Positions 54,988-63,892 of a stretch of DNA of 64,000 nucleotides are shown piece by piece. Within the stretch, counting starts at the first letter, position 1; the number at the start of each line of letters is the position of its first letter. This DNA is from Gammaproteobacteria bacterium (GTDB lineage Bacteria > Pseudomonadota > Gammaproteobacteria > Steroidobacterales > Steroidobacteraceae), in contig JAJFKF010000042.1 in the NCBI GenBank assembly GCA_021773365.1, positions 26,408-90,407 of the forward strand. The letters are read 5' to 3'. A model generated the notes under the pieces. That model had not been told where the DNA came from, did no database searches, and saw only the letters and a program-made list of their open reading frames with translations. Position numbers and translations under genes: made by a program.

Positions 54988-57192
54988 TCAGACCTTCAAT
55001 GTCCACTCGATCGGCAGGCGACGGATGCGCTTGCCGGTGGCGGCGAAGATGGCATTGCACAGCGCGGGCACTGCCGGCGGCAGCGCCGGCTCGCCGAGAC
55101 CGCTAGGCGGGAAGTCGGTGGTGCGGAAGTGCACCTCCACCGGCGGCGCCTGGTCGATGCGCAGCATGTGGAAATCATGAAAGTTGCTCTGCTGCACGCG
55201 ACCTCGATCAAAGGTGATCTGCGCGAAGGCCTGACTGATGCCGTCGATGACCGCGCCCTGCACCTGGTTGATGGCGCCCGATGGATTGACGATCTGGCTG
55301 CCGACATCGCCGGCCACCCAGACCTTGTTCACCTTCAATGCTCCACCCGCGGCAACGGTAACCTGCATGACCTCGGCGAAATACCCGCCGTGACTGAAGT
55401 AGCAGCCCACACCCATGCCGGTGCCTTTTGGCAACCGGCTTCGCATATTCCACCCCGAATTTTCCGCCACCAGCTCCAGCACGCCCCGCATGCGATCGGC
55501 GCTCATGCCAAACCTGCGCCGACCGGCATCCTCTGCCGGCTCCACCGGCGTGGACAGAAGTTCGAGTTGAAATGCGATGGGGTCCTTCCCGGCCGCATGC
55601 GCCATCTCGTCGAGAAAGCACTGATATACGAAGGCGCTCTCGTTGCTGCCGGGCGCACGCAGCGCACCGGTGCTCGCCCGCAGCGGCAGCGAAGTCGTGC
55701 CGTAGTGCAGATTGGGCACCCGGCCAGCGGGGAACTCTCCCGCACCCGCCCAGCCGCCCAGACTCACAAAGTGATTGCGTAACCCCGTAAGCCTGCCTTC
55801 CTTGTCTACCGCGCCCTTGAAAAAGTGAAACCCGGCGGGCCGGTAGGCATCGTGCCGGGTGTCCTGGCGCCGGTTCCACAGCAGCTTCACCGGCTCGCCG
55901 GCCTCGCGGGCGATCCAGGCCGCCTCCACCATGTAGTCGTTCGCCAGCCGGCGACCGAAGCCACCGCCGCAGCGCATCAGGTGAATCGTGACCGCCGTCG
56001 CCGGCACGCCCAGCATGCTGGCCACCATTTTCTGGCCCGAGCCGGGTGTTTGCGACGGCGCCCAGATTTCAACCTTGCCGTCTTTCACCTGCGCGGTGCA
56101 GTTCTGCGGTTCGAGCGTGGCGTGACACAGGAACGGATATTCGTACTGTGCTTCGACGACGCGGGCCGCGTCGGCAAAGGCCTGCTCGACATCACCGTCC
56201 TGGCGCGCAACTTTCGCCGGCGCCTTGTCGGCCAGCGCGGCCGCCGTGCGTGCAAAGTAGTCGCTGCTCTGATCGTCGACGACGCCCTCGTCCCATTTCA
56301 CTTCAAGTTTTTCCAGCGCCTTGCTGGCCTGCCACCAGCTGTCGGCCACGATGGCCACGCCATCTTTCAGGCCCATGCCGCGCCCGCCCTCCGGCGACTT
56401 GACGAGAAAGGCATGGCGCACGCCGGGCAGCGCCCTGATGGCCTCGAGATTGGCGCCCAGCACCTTGCCGCCGTTGACCGGGCATTTCTCGAACACCGCG
56501 TAGCGCATGCCCGGAACATCGGCGTCGATGCCGAACACCGGCTCGCCGCGCACGATGAGCGGACTGTCCACGCCGCCAATGGGCTTGCCGATGATCTTGA
56601 AATCCTTCGGGTCCTTGAGCGCGACGGTGGCCAGATCCGGCGAAGCCAGCGTGGCGGCCTTGGCGGCCAGCTCGCCATATTTCGCGCTGCGTCCGCTGGC
56701 CTTGTGACTGACCACGCCGGAGGCGGTGGTGAGCGCCGCAGCCGGCACACCCCAGTTCGCCGCCGCGGCAGCGACCAGCATCTGCCGTCCGGCAGCGCCG
56801 ACGCGCCGCAGCGACAGATAGTTTCCCGGAATGGCGGTACTGCCGCCCGCAGACTGCCGTCCGTACGCCTCCTCGTCGAGCAAGGCCTGCTCGGTACGCA
56901 CATCCTTCCAGTCGACATCCAGTTCCTCGGCAATGAGCATGGGCAGGGAAGTCTTCACGCCCTGCCCGATCTCCGGGTTCTTGGCAGCGATGGTGACGAT
57001 GCCATCGGGTGCAATGCGCACGAAGGCATTGAGTATCGGCGCACCGGCGGCCTCGCCAGCCTCGGCCGTACCCAGCCTGAAACCGGGCAATGAGAAGCTG
57101 AGCAACAGCCCGCCACCCGCAGCGGCGCCCACAGTCAGAAACGTGCGGCGGGAAACGTTCACTTCGGCAGAGTCGTGCAACAGGGGGCGCAT
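54988..57192 (-). CDS. Molybdenum-binding large subunit, isoquinoline 1-oxidoreductase-like
   Basis: A 734-residue subunit of the xanthine oxidase family. It has a Tat signal (VSRRTFLTVGAAAGGGLL, twin Arg at residues 15-16), so it is exported folded, as known for IorB-type enzymes. Cofactor-contact stretches include RCGGGFGRR, APGSNESAF and the closing GLGEPALPPAVPAL with the family's catalytic Glu in GLGEP. It pairs with the 2Fe-2S subunit 2 bp upstream. There is no FAD subunit, as expected for this class, in which electrons go to a cytochrome or quinone. The substrate is an N-heterocycle or aldehyde (inference). Confidence 0.93.
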   Translation of the reverse strand: MRPLLHDSAEVNVSRRTFLTVGAAAGGGLLLSFSLPGFRLGTAEAGEAAGAPILNAFVRIAPDGIVTIAAKNPEIGQGVKTSLPMLIAEELDVDWKDVRTEQALLDEEAYGRQSAGGSTAIPGNYLSLRRVGAAGRQMLVAAAAANWGVPAAALTTASGVVSHKASGRSAKYGELAAKAATLASPDLATVALKDPKDFKIIGKPIGGVDSPLIVRGEPVFGIDADVPGMRYAVFEKCPVNGGKVLGANLEAIRALPGVRHAFLVKSPEGGRGMGLKDGVAIVADSWWQASKALEKLEVKWDEGVVDDQSSDYFARTAAALADKAPAKVARQDGDVEQAFADAARVVEAQYEYPFLCHATLEPQNCTAQVKDGKVEIWAPSQTPGSGQKMVASMLGVPATAVTIHLMRCGGGFGRRLANDYMVEAAWIAREAGEPVKLLWNRRQDTRHDAYRPAGFHFFKGAVDKEGRLTGLRNHFVSLGGWAGAGEFPAGRVPNLHYGTTSLPLRASTGALRAPGSNESAFVYQCFLDEMAHAAGKDPIAFQLELLSTPVEPAEDAGRRRFGMSADRMRGVLELVAENSGWNMRSRLPKGTGMGVGCYFSHGGYFAEVMQVTVAAGGALKVNKVWVAGDVGSQIVNPSGAINQVQGAVIDGISQAFAQITFDRGRVQQSNFHDFHMLRIDQAPPVEVHFRTTDFPPSGLGEPALPPAVPALCNAIFAATGKRIRRLPIEWTLKV

Positions 57193-57194
57193 GA

Positions 57195-57671
57195 TCAGGC
57201 CTCCCTCGAATCGGTTTCAGGCAGGCCGGCCGCCCGTTTGATGGCAGCGCGGATCCGCACGTAGGTGGCGCAGCGGCAGATGTTGTCGCGCATGCCTGCG
57301 TCGATATCCTTGTCCGTGGGTTTTGGATGCTTCTCCAGCAGCGCGGTGGCGGACATGATCTGCCCGGCCTGGCAGTAGCCGCATTGCATGACATCGAGAT
57401 CCAGCCAGGCCTGCTGCACCTTGCTGCCGGTCGGTGTCGCACCCACCCCTTCTATGGTGGTGATCGCCGCCGCGCCGATGCTGCCGACAGGCGTGATGCA
57501 GGAACGCACCGGCCTGCCATCCACATGCACGGTGCAGGCGCCACACTGACCCATGCCGCAACCGTATTTGCTGCCCTTCAGGTTGAGCACATCGCGCAGC
57601 ACCCATAAGAGAGGCGTGTCCGCGGCAGACTCGAAGTGATGTTCCTTGCCGTTGATATTCAAAGCCGTCAT
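57195..57671 (-). CDS. 2Fe-2S small subunit, isoquinoline 1-oxidoreductase-like
   Basis: A 158-residue protein with two 2Fe-2S clusters: a plant-ferredoxin-type site in [18 protein letters not shown], and a helical site formed by CGYCQAG and the later CRCATYVR. It passes electrons from the molybdenum subunit to an external acceptor. The ATG at 57671 is chosen because GGGAGA lies upstream and family members begin here; the longer frame to 57779 is not conserved. It is first in the operon with the large subunit, xdhC and the nucleotidyltransferase. The promoter is probably in the AT-rich region shared with hipBA. Confidence 0.92.
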   Translation of the reverse strand: MTALNINGKEHHFESAADTPLLWVLRDVLNLKGSKYGCGMGQCGACTVHVDGRPVRSCITPVGSIGAAAITTIEGVGATPTGSKVQQAWLDLDVMQCGYCQAGQIMSATALLEKHPKPTDKDIDAGMRDNICRCATYVRIRAAIKRAAGLPETDSREA

Positions 57672-57807
57672 GCGAGTCTCCCGCGAGAAAGGGCGTCCAT
57701 GCTGGACCGTGCGCGAATGGATGAGTTCTTGGGCGCTGCGATCATACGCTGCCTCACCGGGAGAGCCTGCCGTTGCCATGGATCGTCGCGATGCGCGATT
57801 GCCGGTG

Positions 57808-57861
57808 CGTCAATAAAGGCGAATAAAGGCTGATTCAGGTCATTATTCGCCTTTATTGACG
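57808..57861. repeat. Perfect 19-bp inverted repeat before hipBA
   Basis: Arms at 57808-57826 and 57843-57861 (CGTCAATAAAGGCGAATAA and its exact reverse complement) enclose 16 bp. The area is AT-rich against a GC-rich background. Smaller palindromes follow before hipB: ATCGTC/GACGAT at about 57892-57909, and AAGGCCTT. The set may be operators for the HipB-like repressor or control the divergent molybdenum hydroxylase operon. Confidence 0.8.
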
Positions 57862-57952
57862 AGTTGTATAAATTGATATGCCGTGCTATAAGATCGTCGT
57901 TTCTGACGATTTATACGATATAAAGGCCTTATTTCGTTATTAGTGACGACTC

Positions 57953-58300
57953 ATGAAAATCTCCACTGCGCTCACTGACGAGACTGTTCTGACCGAGCTG
58001 GGCGAACGCCTGGCGCAGCACCGCGTGGAGCGCGGACTCACCCAGGCTCAACTGGCCACGCAATCGGGTGTTTCCAAGCGCACCGTGGAACGGATCGAGG
58101 CCGGCGCCTCGGCGCAGCTGTCCAGTCTGGTGCGCCTGCTGCGCACGCTCGGCCTGCTCGAAAGATTCGATTCCCTCTTCCCCCCGACGACGCCAGGCCC
58201 CATCGATCTGCTGAAGCTGCACGGCAGAAAACGGCAGCGCGCTTCCACCAGACCCGCCACGACCACCTCGAAGCAGTGGACCTGGGGCGAGGAACCATGA
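57953..58300 (+). CDS. hipB: HipB-like XRE-family antitoxin/repressor
   Basis: A 115-residue protein with a Cro/C1-type helix-turn-helix (LGERLAQHRVERGLTQAQLA, TQSGVSKRTVERIEAGA) in the first 75 residues, and a basic C-terminal tail. Its stop overlaps the hipA start as ATGA, the usual layout of hipBA operons, in which HipB represses the operon and neutralises HipA. Palindromes just upstream are candidate operators. Confidence 0.88.
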   Translation: MKISTALTDETVLTELGERLAQHRVERGLTQAQLATQSGVSKRTVERIEAGASAQLSSLVRLLRTLGLLERFDSLFPPTTPGPIDLLKLHGRKRQRASTRPATTTSKQWTWGEEP

Positions 58301-59598
58301 GCACGCTGGCGGAAGTCAGGCTCTGGGGGCGCACCATCGGCGCGGTGGCACTGGAAGACGGCGCGGCGCACGCCAGCTTCCAGTACGCACCGGACTTCGC
58401 CGGCAGTGGCATCGAGGTCTCACCCCTGATGATGCCGCTGTCCGAACGGGTGTACACCTTCCCCGAACTGCCACCCGACACCTTTCACGGCCTGCCCGGC
58501 CTGCTCGCCGATTCGCTGCCGGACAAGTTCGGCAACGCACTGATCGAGGCGTGGCTATCCACCCAGGGCCGCACGCCCGAAACCTTCAACGCCGTGGAAC
58601 GGCTGTGCTACATCGGCGCGCGCGGCATGGGTGCGCTGGAGTTCATGCCGGCCATCGGCCCCCGATCCCGCCGCGCGCAGCACATCGAAGTCGCCGCGCT
58701 GGTGGAACTGGCCTCGGAGATCCTCGCCCGGCGCGGTGGCCTGAAGGCTTCATTTGACGACGAGCACCGGGAAACAGCGTTGCGCGACATTCTGCGCGTG
58801 GGCACCTCGGCGGGCGGCGCACGCGCCAAGGCCATTGTCGCCTGGAACCGGCAGACAAACGAAGTGCGCTCCGGGCAGGTGCCCGCCGGCGAGGGCTTCG
58901 AGTACTGGCTGCTGAAGTTCGACGGCGTTGCCGGCAACAAGGACAAGGAGATGGAAGATCCGCAGGGCTATGGCGCCATCGAGTACGCCTACTCACATAT
59001 GGCGCGCGCCGCCGGCATTGACCTCGCCGAGTGCCGACTGCTGGAGGAAAACGGCAGGCGCCACTTCATGACCCAACGCTTCGACCGTCTGGACGATGGC
59101 CGGAAACTGCACATGCAGTCGCTGTGTGCCCTGGCGCACTACGACTTCAACGCCGCCGGCGCCTATGCCTACGAACAGGCACTGGCGGCCATCCGCCGCC
59201 TGCAACTGCCGATGGAGGCCATCGAGGAACAGTTCCGCCGCATGGCGTTCAACATCATCGCCCGCAACCAGGACGACCACGTCAAGAACATCGCCTTTCT
59301 CATGGACAAGGCCGGTCAGTGGTCACTGTCGCCGGCTTTCGATATGACCTACAGCTACAACCCCGAGGGGGCGTGGACACGACGCCACCAGATGTCGATG
59401 AACGGCAAGCTGGAAGAATTCACACGGGAGGACTTTCGCGCCTGCGCCCGCACCGCGGCCATGAAGCGCGGACGCGCGGAAACAATCGTCGATGAAGTCA
59501 TTGCCGCCGTGAAGCGCTGGCCGGAATTTGCCGCCGCCGCCGGCGTCGCAGCGGGCCAGCAGACACAGATCCAGCGCAATCTGCGGCTCGATATCTGA
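58297..59598 (+). CDS. hipA: HipA-like serine/threonine kinase toxin
   Basis: A 433-residue HipA-family kinase. It has the N-terminal HipA domain (AEVRLWGRTIGAVALEDG, FHGLPGLLADSLPDKFGN), the ATP-site loop GTSAGGARAKAIVAWN near residues 168-183, the catalytic loop NQDDHVKNIAFL near 322-333 with its Asp and Asn, and the metal-binding DMTYSYNP near 348. All of these fit an active kinase. Classical HipA phosphorylates glutamyl-tRNA synthetase and induces dormancy; whether this one shares that target is not shown. It is coupled to hipB. Confidence 0.92.
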   Translation: MSTLAEVRLWGRTIGAVALEDGAAHASFQYAPDFAGSGIEVSPLMMPLSERVYTFPELPPDTFHGLPGLLADSLPDKFGNALIEAWLSTQGRTPETFNAVERLCYIGARGMGALEFMPAIGPRSRRAQHIEVAALVELASEILARRGGLKASFDDEHRETALRDILRVGTSAGGARAKAIVAWNRQTNEVRSGQVPAGEGFEYWLLKFDGVAGNKDKEMEDPQGYGAIEYAYSHMARAAGIDLAECRLLEENGRRHFMTQRFDRLDDGRKLHMQSLCALAHYDFNAAGAYAYEQALAAIRRLQLPMEAIEEQFRRMAFNIIARNQDDHVKNIAFLMDKAGQWSLSPAFDMTYSYNPEGAWTRRHQMSMNGKLEEFTREDFRACARTAAMKRGRAETIVDEVIAAVKRWPEFAAAAGVAAGQQTQIQRNLRLDI

Positions 59599-59601
59599 CA
59601 A

Positions 59602-59631
59602 CCGCCGGATCTCCACATATATATCCGGCGG
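59602..59631 (+). terminator. Hairpin after hipA
   Basis: Stem CCGCCGGAT / ATCCGGCGG with a 12-base loop starts 3 bp after the hipA stop. There is no T-tract. It lies between convergent genes and could slow transcription from either side. Confidence 0.5.
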
Positions 59632-59711
59632 CTTCGCGCAACCGTACGGCAAGCCGCATCCTCCCTGGATGCCAGATTCATAAGATCATTTCACGCCCGG
59701 CAGGTTGCAGG

Positions 59712-61457
59712 CTAGCGCCCTGAAACGAAGTACACCTCGGCAATTTTCCCGGCGACGATCTTGTAGATGGCAATGGCCTGCACCGGCGTATCGCCCCGTC
59801 CGGTCACGCTTTCCTGGTCGATCACCGTATTGCCCATCACCATGCGATTGACCAGTTCGCAATGCAGTTCGGGGGTGCGCTCGAATAGTGCCGCGTAGCG
59901 CTCGCGCATGATTTCCTTGCCGGTGTAGCGCAGGTTTCCCGGGAAGCCATACACCTTCACGTCGTCGGCATACGGCGCCAGGAAGGCTTCGATGTCACCA
60001 AGGTTATAGCCATTGAGCTGCTGTTGCGCCAGGGTGGCCGGCGATGCATCGAGCAGCGCCTGCGGTTCAAGCCAGACGCCGTGCTTGACCACACCATGCA
60101 CGGCCTGGAGATTGCGGATGTCAGCGACCGGATCGCGGTCGAGCACCAGCACGTCCGCCTCCATACCCGGCCGGAGTACACCTGTCCGGTCCTGCCGGTT
60201 CAGCACCCTGGCGCCGTTCACCGTTGAGGCCACGATGATGTCCCAAGGCAGCAAGCCGGCCTTCTCCATCGCGATCACCTCGTCGAGATAGGCGCTGGCG
60301 TGCGGAGTACCAATGTTGCCGGCATCGGTGCCGGTGGCCACGATGACGCCGGCCTCGGCGAGCTTTCTGAGATTGTCAAACTGCACAGGGATCTTGAACG
60401 GGGCCGCAGGCGTTCGCACCGGTGCTCCGCGCGCCGCCAGATGCTTCAGATCGCGCAGGGAACCCAGCGCCACCGGATTCGCCAGCGCGAAATCATGCGC
60501 GCTGGGTACAAAGCACAATGACAGCGCCTCACCGTAACGCCTGCCGACGATCAGCGTGGGGATGTAAGGCACCTGACGCTGCTTCAGCAGCGCAATGAAT
60601 TCATCGTCCACCGCCGCATCGGCCACGCTGTGCACCAGGATGTCCGCGCCAGCCTTGACCGCGAGTTTGGCCGTGCGCAGCTGCGTGGCATGCACCGCCA
60701 CCTTGAGACCATGAGCGTGGGCCTCCTCGATCGTGGCTTGAACGATAGGCAGCGTGCTTGCGGCCGGCGACTGCTGGCGAACGATGTACCAGATCTTGAT
60801 CAGGTCCGGTTTATAAGGCAGCTGTGCGCGCACCCTCTCCCGCGCTGCCTCTGGTGTGTCGACCTGGATGATGGGCGCATCCTCGATGCGGAAGGCCTCG
60901 GGCTGCAGGGTGGAAATCAGCGGACCGGTGAGCAGTATGGTAGGGCTGGTAGTTTCACCATTGAAACGATCGCGAATGGCGTAGTTGGCCATGGGACCGC
61001 CCATGTCGATAACCGTGGTAATACCGGCGGCGAGATAGCGCGCCAGCAGATCGCCCGCATTTTCACGCAGCCAGGCCCGCTCCTGTTCATACGGACGAAA
61101 CCTGCGCAGATCGATCACGTCCGGACGCGTGTACAGGCCTCCGGACTGAAAGAGGTGGATATGGGCATCGACCAGCCCGGGCATGATCCATTTGCCACTG
61201 CAATCGACGCGCTGCACGTCAGCGGGAATATCCAGCGTTTCACCGGGCCCGACCTGTGCGATCCGGCCATCATGAATCAACACGCTGACGCCCGGCCGTA
61301 CGCTGCGGCCTTCCACGTCAAGCAGGTTGCCGTTCATCAACGCAATGGACTGTGCCTGCAGCAATGCCGGCATCATCAGGGCAACCCCACAGATCAACCG
61401 GATCAGATGAATCGCCTTACCTGTCACTTGAAGTATGTGCACGCCTTCGCTCTCCAT
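59712..61457 (-). CDS. Exported amidohydrolase fused to an NTF2/SnoaL-like domain
   Basis: A 581-residue protein from the ATG at 61457. After a signal-like segment (IRLICGVALMMPALLQAQS) comes an imidazolonepropionase-like amidohydrolase: HxH in GLVDAHIHLFQSGG, His in KVAVHATQL and ILVHSVAD, and Asp in ATGTDAGNIGTPHAS. The last 100 residues (LGDIEAFLAPYADDVKVYGF, RYAALFERTPELHCELV, AIAIYKIVAGKIAEVYFVSG) form a SnoaL/NTF2-like domain, which is an uncommon fusion. A TTG start at 61508 would overlap the stop of the upstream AceE-like gene and is possible, since no ribosome binding site is seen before 61457. Relatives hydrolyse cyclic or dipeptide amides. Confidence 0.88.
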   Translation of the reverse strand: MESEGVHILQVTGKAIHLIRLICGVALMMPALLQAQSIALMNGNLLDVEGRSVRPGVSVLIHDGRIAQVGPGETLDIPADVQRVDCSGKWIMPGLVDAHIHLFQSGGLYTRPDVIDLRRFRPYEQERAWLRENAGDLLARYLAAGITTVIDMGGPMANYAIRDRFNGETTSPTILLTGPLISTLQPEAFRIEDAPIIQVDTPEAARERVRAQLPYKPDLIKIWYIVRQQSPAASTLPIVQATIEEAHAHGLKVAVHATQLRTAKLAVKAGADILVHSVADAAVDDEFIALLKQRQVPYIPTLIVGRRYGEALSLCFVPSAHDFALANPVALGSLRDLKHLAARGAPVRTPAAPFKIPVQFDNLRKLAEAGVIVATGTDAGNIGTPHASAYLDEVIAMEKAGLLPWDIIVASTVNGARVLNRQDRTGVLRPGMEADVLVLDRDPVADIRNLQAVHGVVKHGVWLEPQALLDASPATLAQQQLNGYNLGDIEAFLAPYADDVKVYGFPGNLRYTGKEIMRERYAALFERTPELHCELVNRMVMGNTVIDQESVTGRGDTPVQAIAIYKIVAGKIAEVYFVSGR

Positions 61458-61504
61458 GACAAAACAAAAAAACAAAGAAGCCCATCTGATCAACCACTCA
61501 CCGA

Positions 61505-63892
61505 TCAAACCGTCCAGGGCGACTGACGATCGCTCGCGATGCCGTAGCGCTCGATGGCTGCGGCGGGTATTTCCGCCGCGATGACATCAGCCTCGGCCAG
61601 CGCCTGCAGCGCCGCCAGCACAATATGCCAGCGATCGACCTCGAAGAACCGTCGCAGGGCCGCGCGCGTATCACTGCGGCCAAAGCCATCGGTACCCAGC
61701 GCAACGAAAGGCGCCCGCAGAAAGGGCGCGATCGACTGTGGCCACGCACAGACGTAGTCGGTGGCAGCCACCACTGGCGCCGTGCCGCCCAGGCATTGCT
61801 CCACATGACTGCGCCGCGGTGATGACTGCGGATGCAGCCGATTCCAGCGCTGCACGGCGCGCGCCTCGCGCGCCAGTTCACTGAAACTCGGTGCACTCCA
61901 CACCTCCGCGGCGATACGCCAGTCCCGCGCCAGCAATTCTGCCGCGGCAATGACTTCGCGCAGAATGGCGCCGGAACCGAGCAAACGCACCGGCGCCTCA
62001 CCGGCCAGCGGTTCACTGAATCGATACAGCCCCTTGATGACATCCGCTGCCACCGCCGGCAATGTCGGCTGCGGATAGTTTTCGTTCATCAGCGTTACAT
62101 AGAAGAACTCATCGGCGTCCTCCTCGAGCATGCGCCGCATTCCATAATCGAGCACCACGGCCAGTTCACCGGCGAACGCCGGATCGTAGGCGCGGCAATT
62201 GGGCACGGTGGCGGCGATCAGCGGACTGCTGCCATCCTGGTGCTGCAACCCCTCTCCGCCCAGGGTTGTACGTCCGGCCGTGGCGCCGAGCAGAAAGCCA
62301 CGCGCGCGCTGATCGGCCGCCGCCCAGATCAGGTCGCCCACTCGCTGGAAGCCGAACATGGAGTAATAGATATAGAACGGCAGCATGGACATGCCATGCA
62401 CGCTGTAGGCGGTGGCCGCCGCCACCCATGAGGACAGCGCACCCGCTTCAGTGATGCCCTCCTCCAGCAATTGTCCATTCCTTGATTCGCGGTAGGACAG
62501 CAGCGAGGCGGAATCCTCCGGCTCATACAGCTGCCCGTCCGGCGAATAGATACCGATCTGCCTGAACAGGCTTGCCATGCCAAAGGTGCGCGCCTCATCC
62601 GCCACGATGGGGACAATACGCGGACCCAGCGTCTTGTCGCGCAACAATTGAGTGAGCATGCGCACCGCCGCCATGGTGGTGGACATCTCCTTGCCGGCCG
62701 CATTCAGTGCAAAATCCGCATAGCTCTCAATGGCAGGCACGGGCACCGGCGGCGCAGAGGTACGGCGTGCGGGCAGATATCCGCCGAGCTTCGTGCGCCG
62801 CTCACGCAGATAGGTCATCTCCGCACTGTCTTCCTCCGGACGCAGAAAACGCAATTGCTCAACGTCCGCATCACTCAATGGCAGCTCAAAACGATCGCGA
62901 AACGCCAGCAACGCCGCCACATCGAGTTTCTTTTCCTGATGGGCAGTCATGCGCGACTCACCGGCCCGGCCCATGCCGTAGCCTTTTTTTGTCTTGACCA
63001 GAATGACCGTCGGCCCGCCGCGATGATCACGCGCAGCCGCGAAAGCAGCGTAGAGCTTGCGCAGATCGTGGCCGCCGCGCTTCAGACCATCGATTTCACC
63101 GGCCGACAGATGCGCCACCAGCGCGCGTAGCTGCGGATCACCGTCAAAGAAATGCGTCTGATTGTAGGCGCCATCCTTCGCGCCCAGCGTCTGGTACTGG
63201 CCGTCCACCGTGGCAGCGAAGCGGCGCAGCAGGGCATGGTGGCGATCACGCGCGAACAATGCATCCCAGTCAGACCCCCACAACACCTTGATCACATTCC
63301 AGCCGGCGCCGGTGAACAGCGCCTCCAGCTCCTGGATGATCTGGCCGTTGCCACGCACCGGACCGTCCAGTCGTTGCAGGTTGCAGTTGATGATGAAGGT
63401 GAGGTTATCCAGTTTTTCGCGTGCGGCCAGGGAAAGACCAGCCACCGATTCCGGCTCGTCCATCTCACCGTCGCCAAATACACCCCACACATGCCGCTCA
63501 CCCGCAGCCACCAGTCCGCGATGATCCAGGTAGCGCATGAAGCGCGCCTGGTAGATGGCATTGATGGGACCGATACCCATGGAGCCGGTGGGAAACTGCC
63601 AGAACTCCGGCATCAGCCACGGATGCGGATACGAACACAGGCCCTGGCCTTCGACCTCGCGGCGGAAGTTGGCCAGCCGGGATTCCTCCAGTCGCCCTTC
63701 CAGGAAGGCCCGCGCGTAGACCCCCGGCGCCGAGTGCGGCTGCAGGTACACCAGGTCCGCGCCCTGCGGCGCCTGCAGGCCGCGAAAAAAGTGATTGAAG
63801 CCGATCTCGAAGATCTCCGCCGCCGAGGCGTAGCTGGCCACATGCCCGCCGAGCTCTCCGTACGCCTTGTGCAGGTCTTCGACTTCGATCAC
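61505..63892 (-). CDS. AceE-like thiamine diphosphate 2-oxo acid dehydrogenase E1, short N-terminus
   Basis: A 795-residue protein closely matching homodimeric pyruvate dehydrogenase E1: LGGHVASYASAAEIFEIGFN, LQPHSAPGVYARAFLEGRLE, the thiamine diphosphate motif GDGEMDEPES then INCNLQRLDGPV near residue 145, and ADEARTFGMASLFRQIGIYS, FYIYYSMFGFQRVGD and GTDGFGRSD. AceE has about 85 more N-terminal residues, the part that docks to E2. Here translation begins at a GTG at 63892 preceded by GGGAGGAG, and the frame beyond it does not look like AceE. No E2 or E3 gene is nearby. It may be a paralogue for another 2-oxo acid, such as 2-oxobutyrate (MdeB-like), or a transketolase-like enzyme. Confidence 0.88.
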   Translation of the reverse strand: MIEVEDLHKAYGELGGHVASYASAAEIFEIGFNHFFRGLQAPQGADLVYLQPHSAPGVYARAFLEGRLEESRLANFRREVEGQGLCSYPHPWLMPEFWQFPTGSMGIGPINAIYQARFMRYLDHRGLVAAGERHVWGVFGDGEMDEPESVAGLSLAAREKLDNLTFIINCNLQRLDGPVRGNGQIIQELEALFTGAGWNVIKVLWGSDWDALFARDRHHALLRRFAATVDGQYQTLGAKDGAYNQTHFFDGDPQLRALVAHLSAGEIDGLKRGGHDLRKLYAAFAAARDHRGGPTVILVKTKKGYGMGRAGESRMTAHQEKKLDVAALLAFRDRFELPLSDADVEQLRFLRPEEDSAEMTYLRERRTKLGGYLPARRTSAPPVPVPAIESYADFALNAAGKEMSTTMAAVRMLTQLLRDKTLGPRIVPIVADEARTFGMASLFRQIGIYSPDGQLYEPEDSASLLSYRESRNGQLLEEGITEAGALSSWVAAATAYSVHGMSMLPFYIYYSMFGFQRVGDLIWAAADQRARGFLLGATAGRTTLGGEGLQHQDGSSPLIAATVPNCRAYDPAFAGELAVVLDYGMRRMLEEDADEFFYVTLMNENYPQPTLPAVAADVIKGLYRFSEPLAGEAPVRLLGSGAILREVIAAAELLARDWRIAAEVWSAPSFSELAREARAVQRWNRLHPQSSPRRSHVEQCLGGTAPVVAATDYVCAWPQSIAPFLRAPFVALGTDGFGRSDTRAALRRFFEVDRWHIVLAALQALAEADVIAAEIPAAAIERYGIASDRQSPWTV

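Noticed and set aside
55825..57093. A 422-codon plus-strand frame opposite the molybdenum subunit gene
   Set aside because: It is an antisense shadow; the minus strand carries the Tat signal and cofactor motifs.
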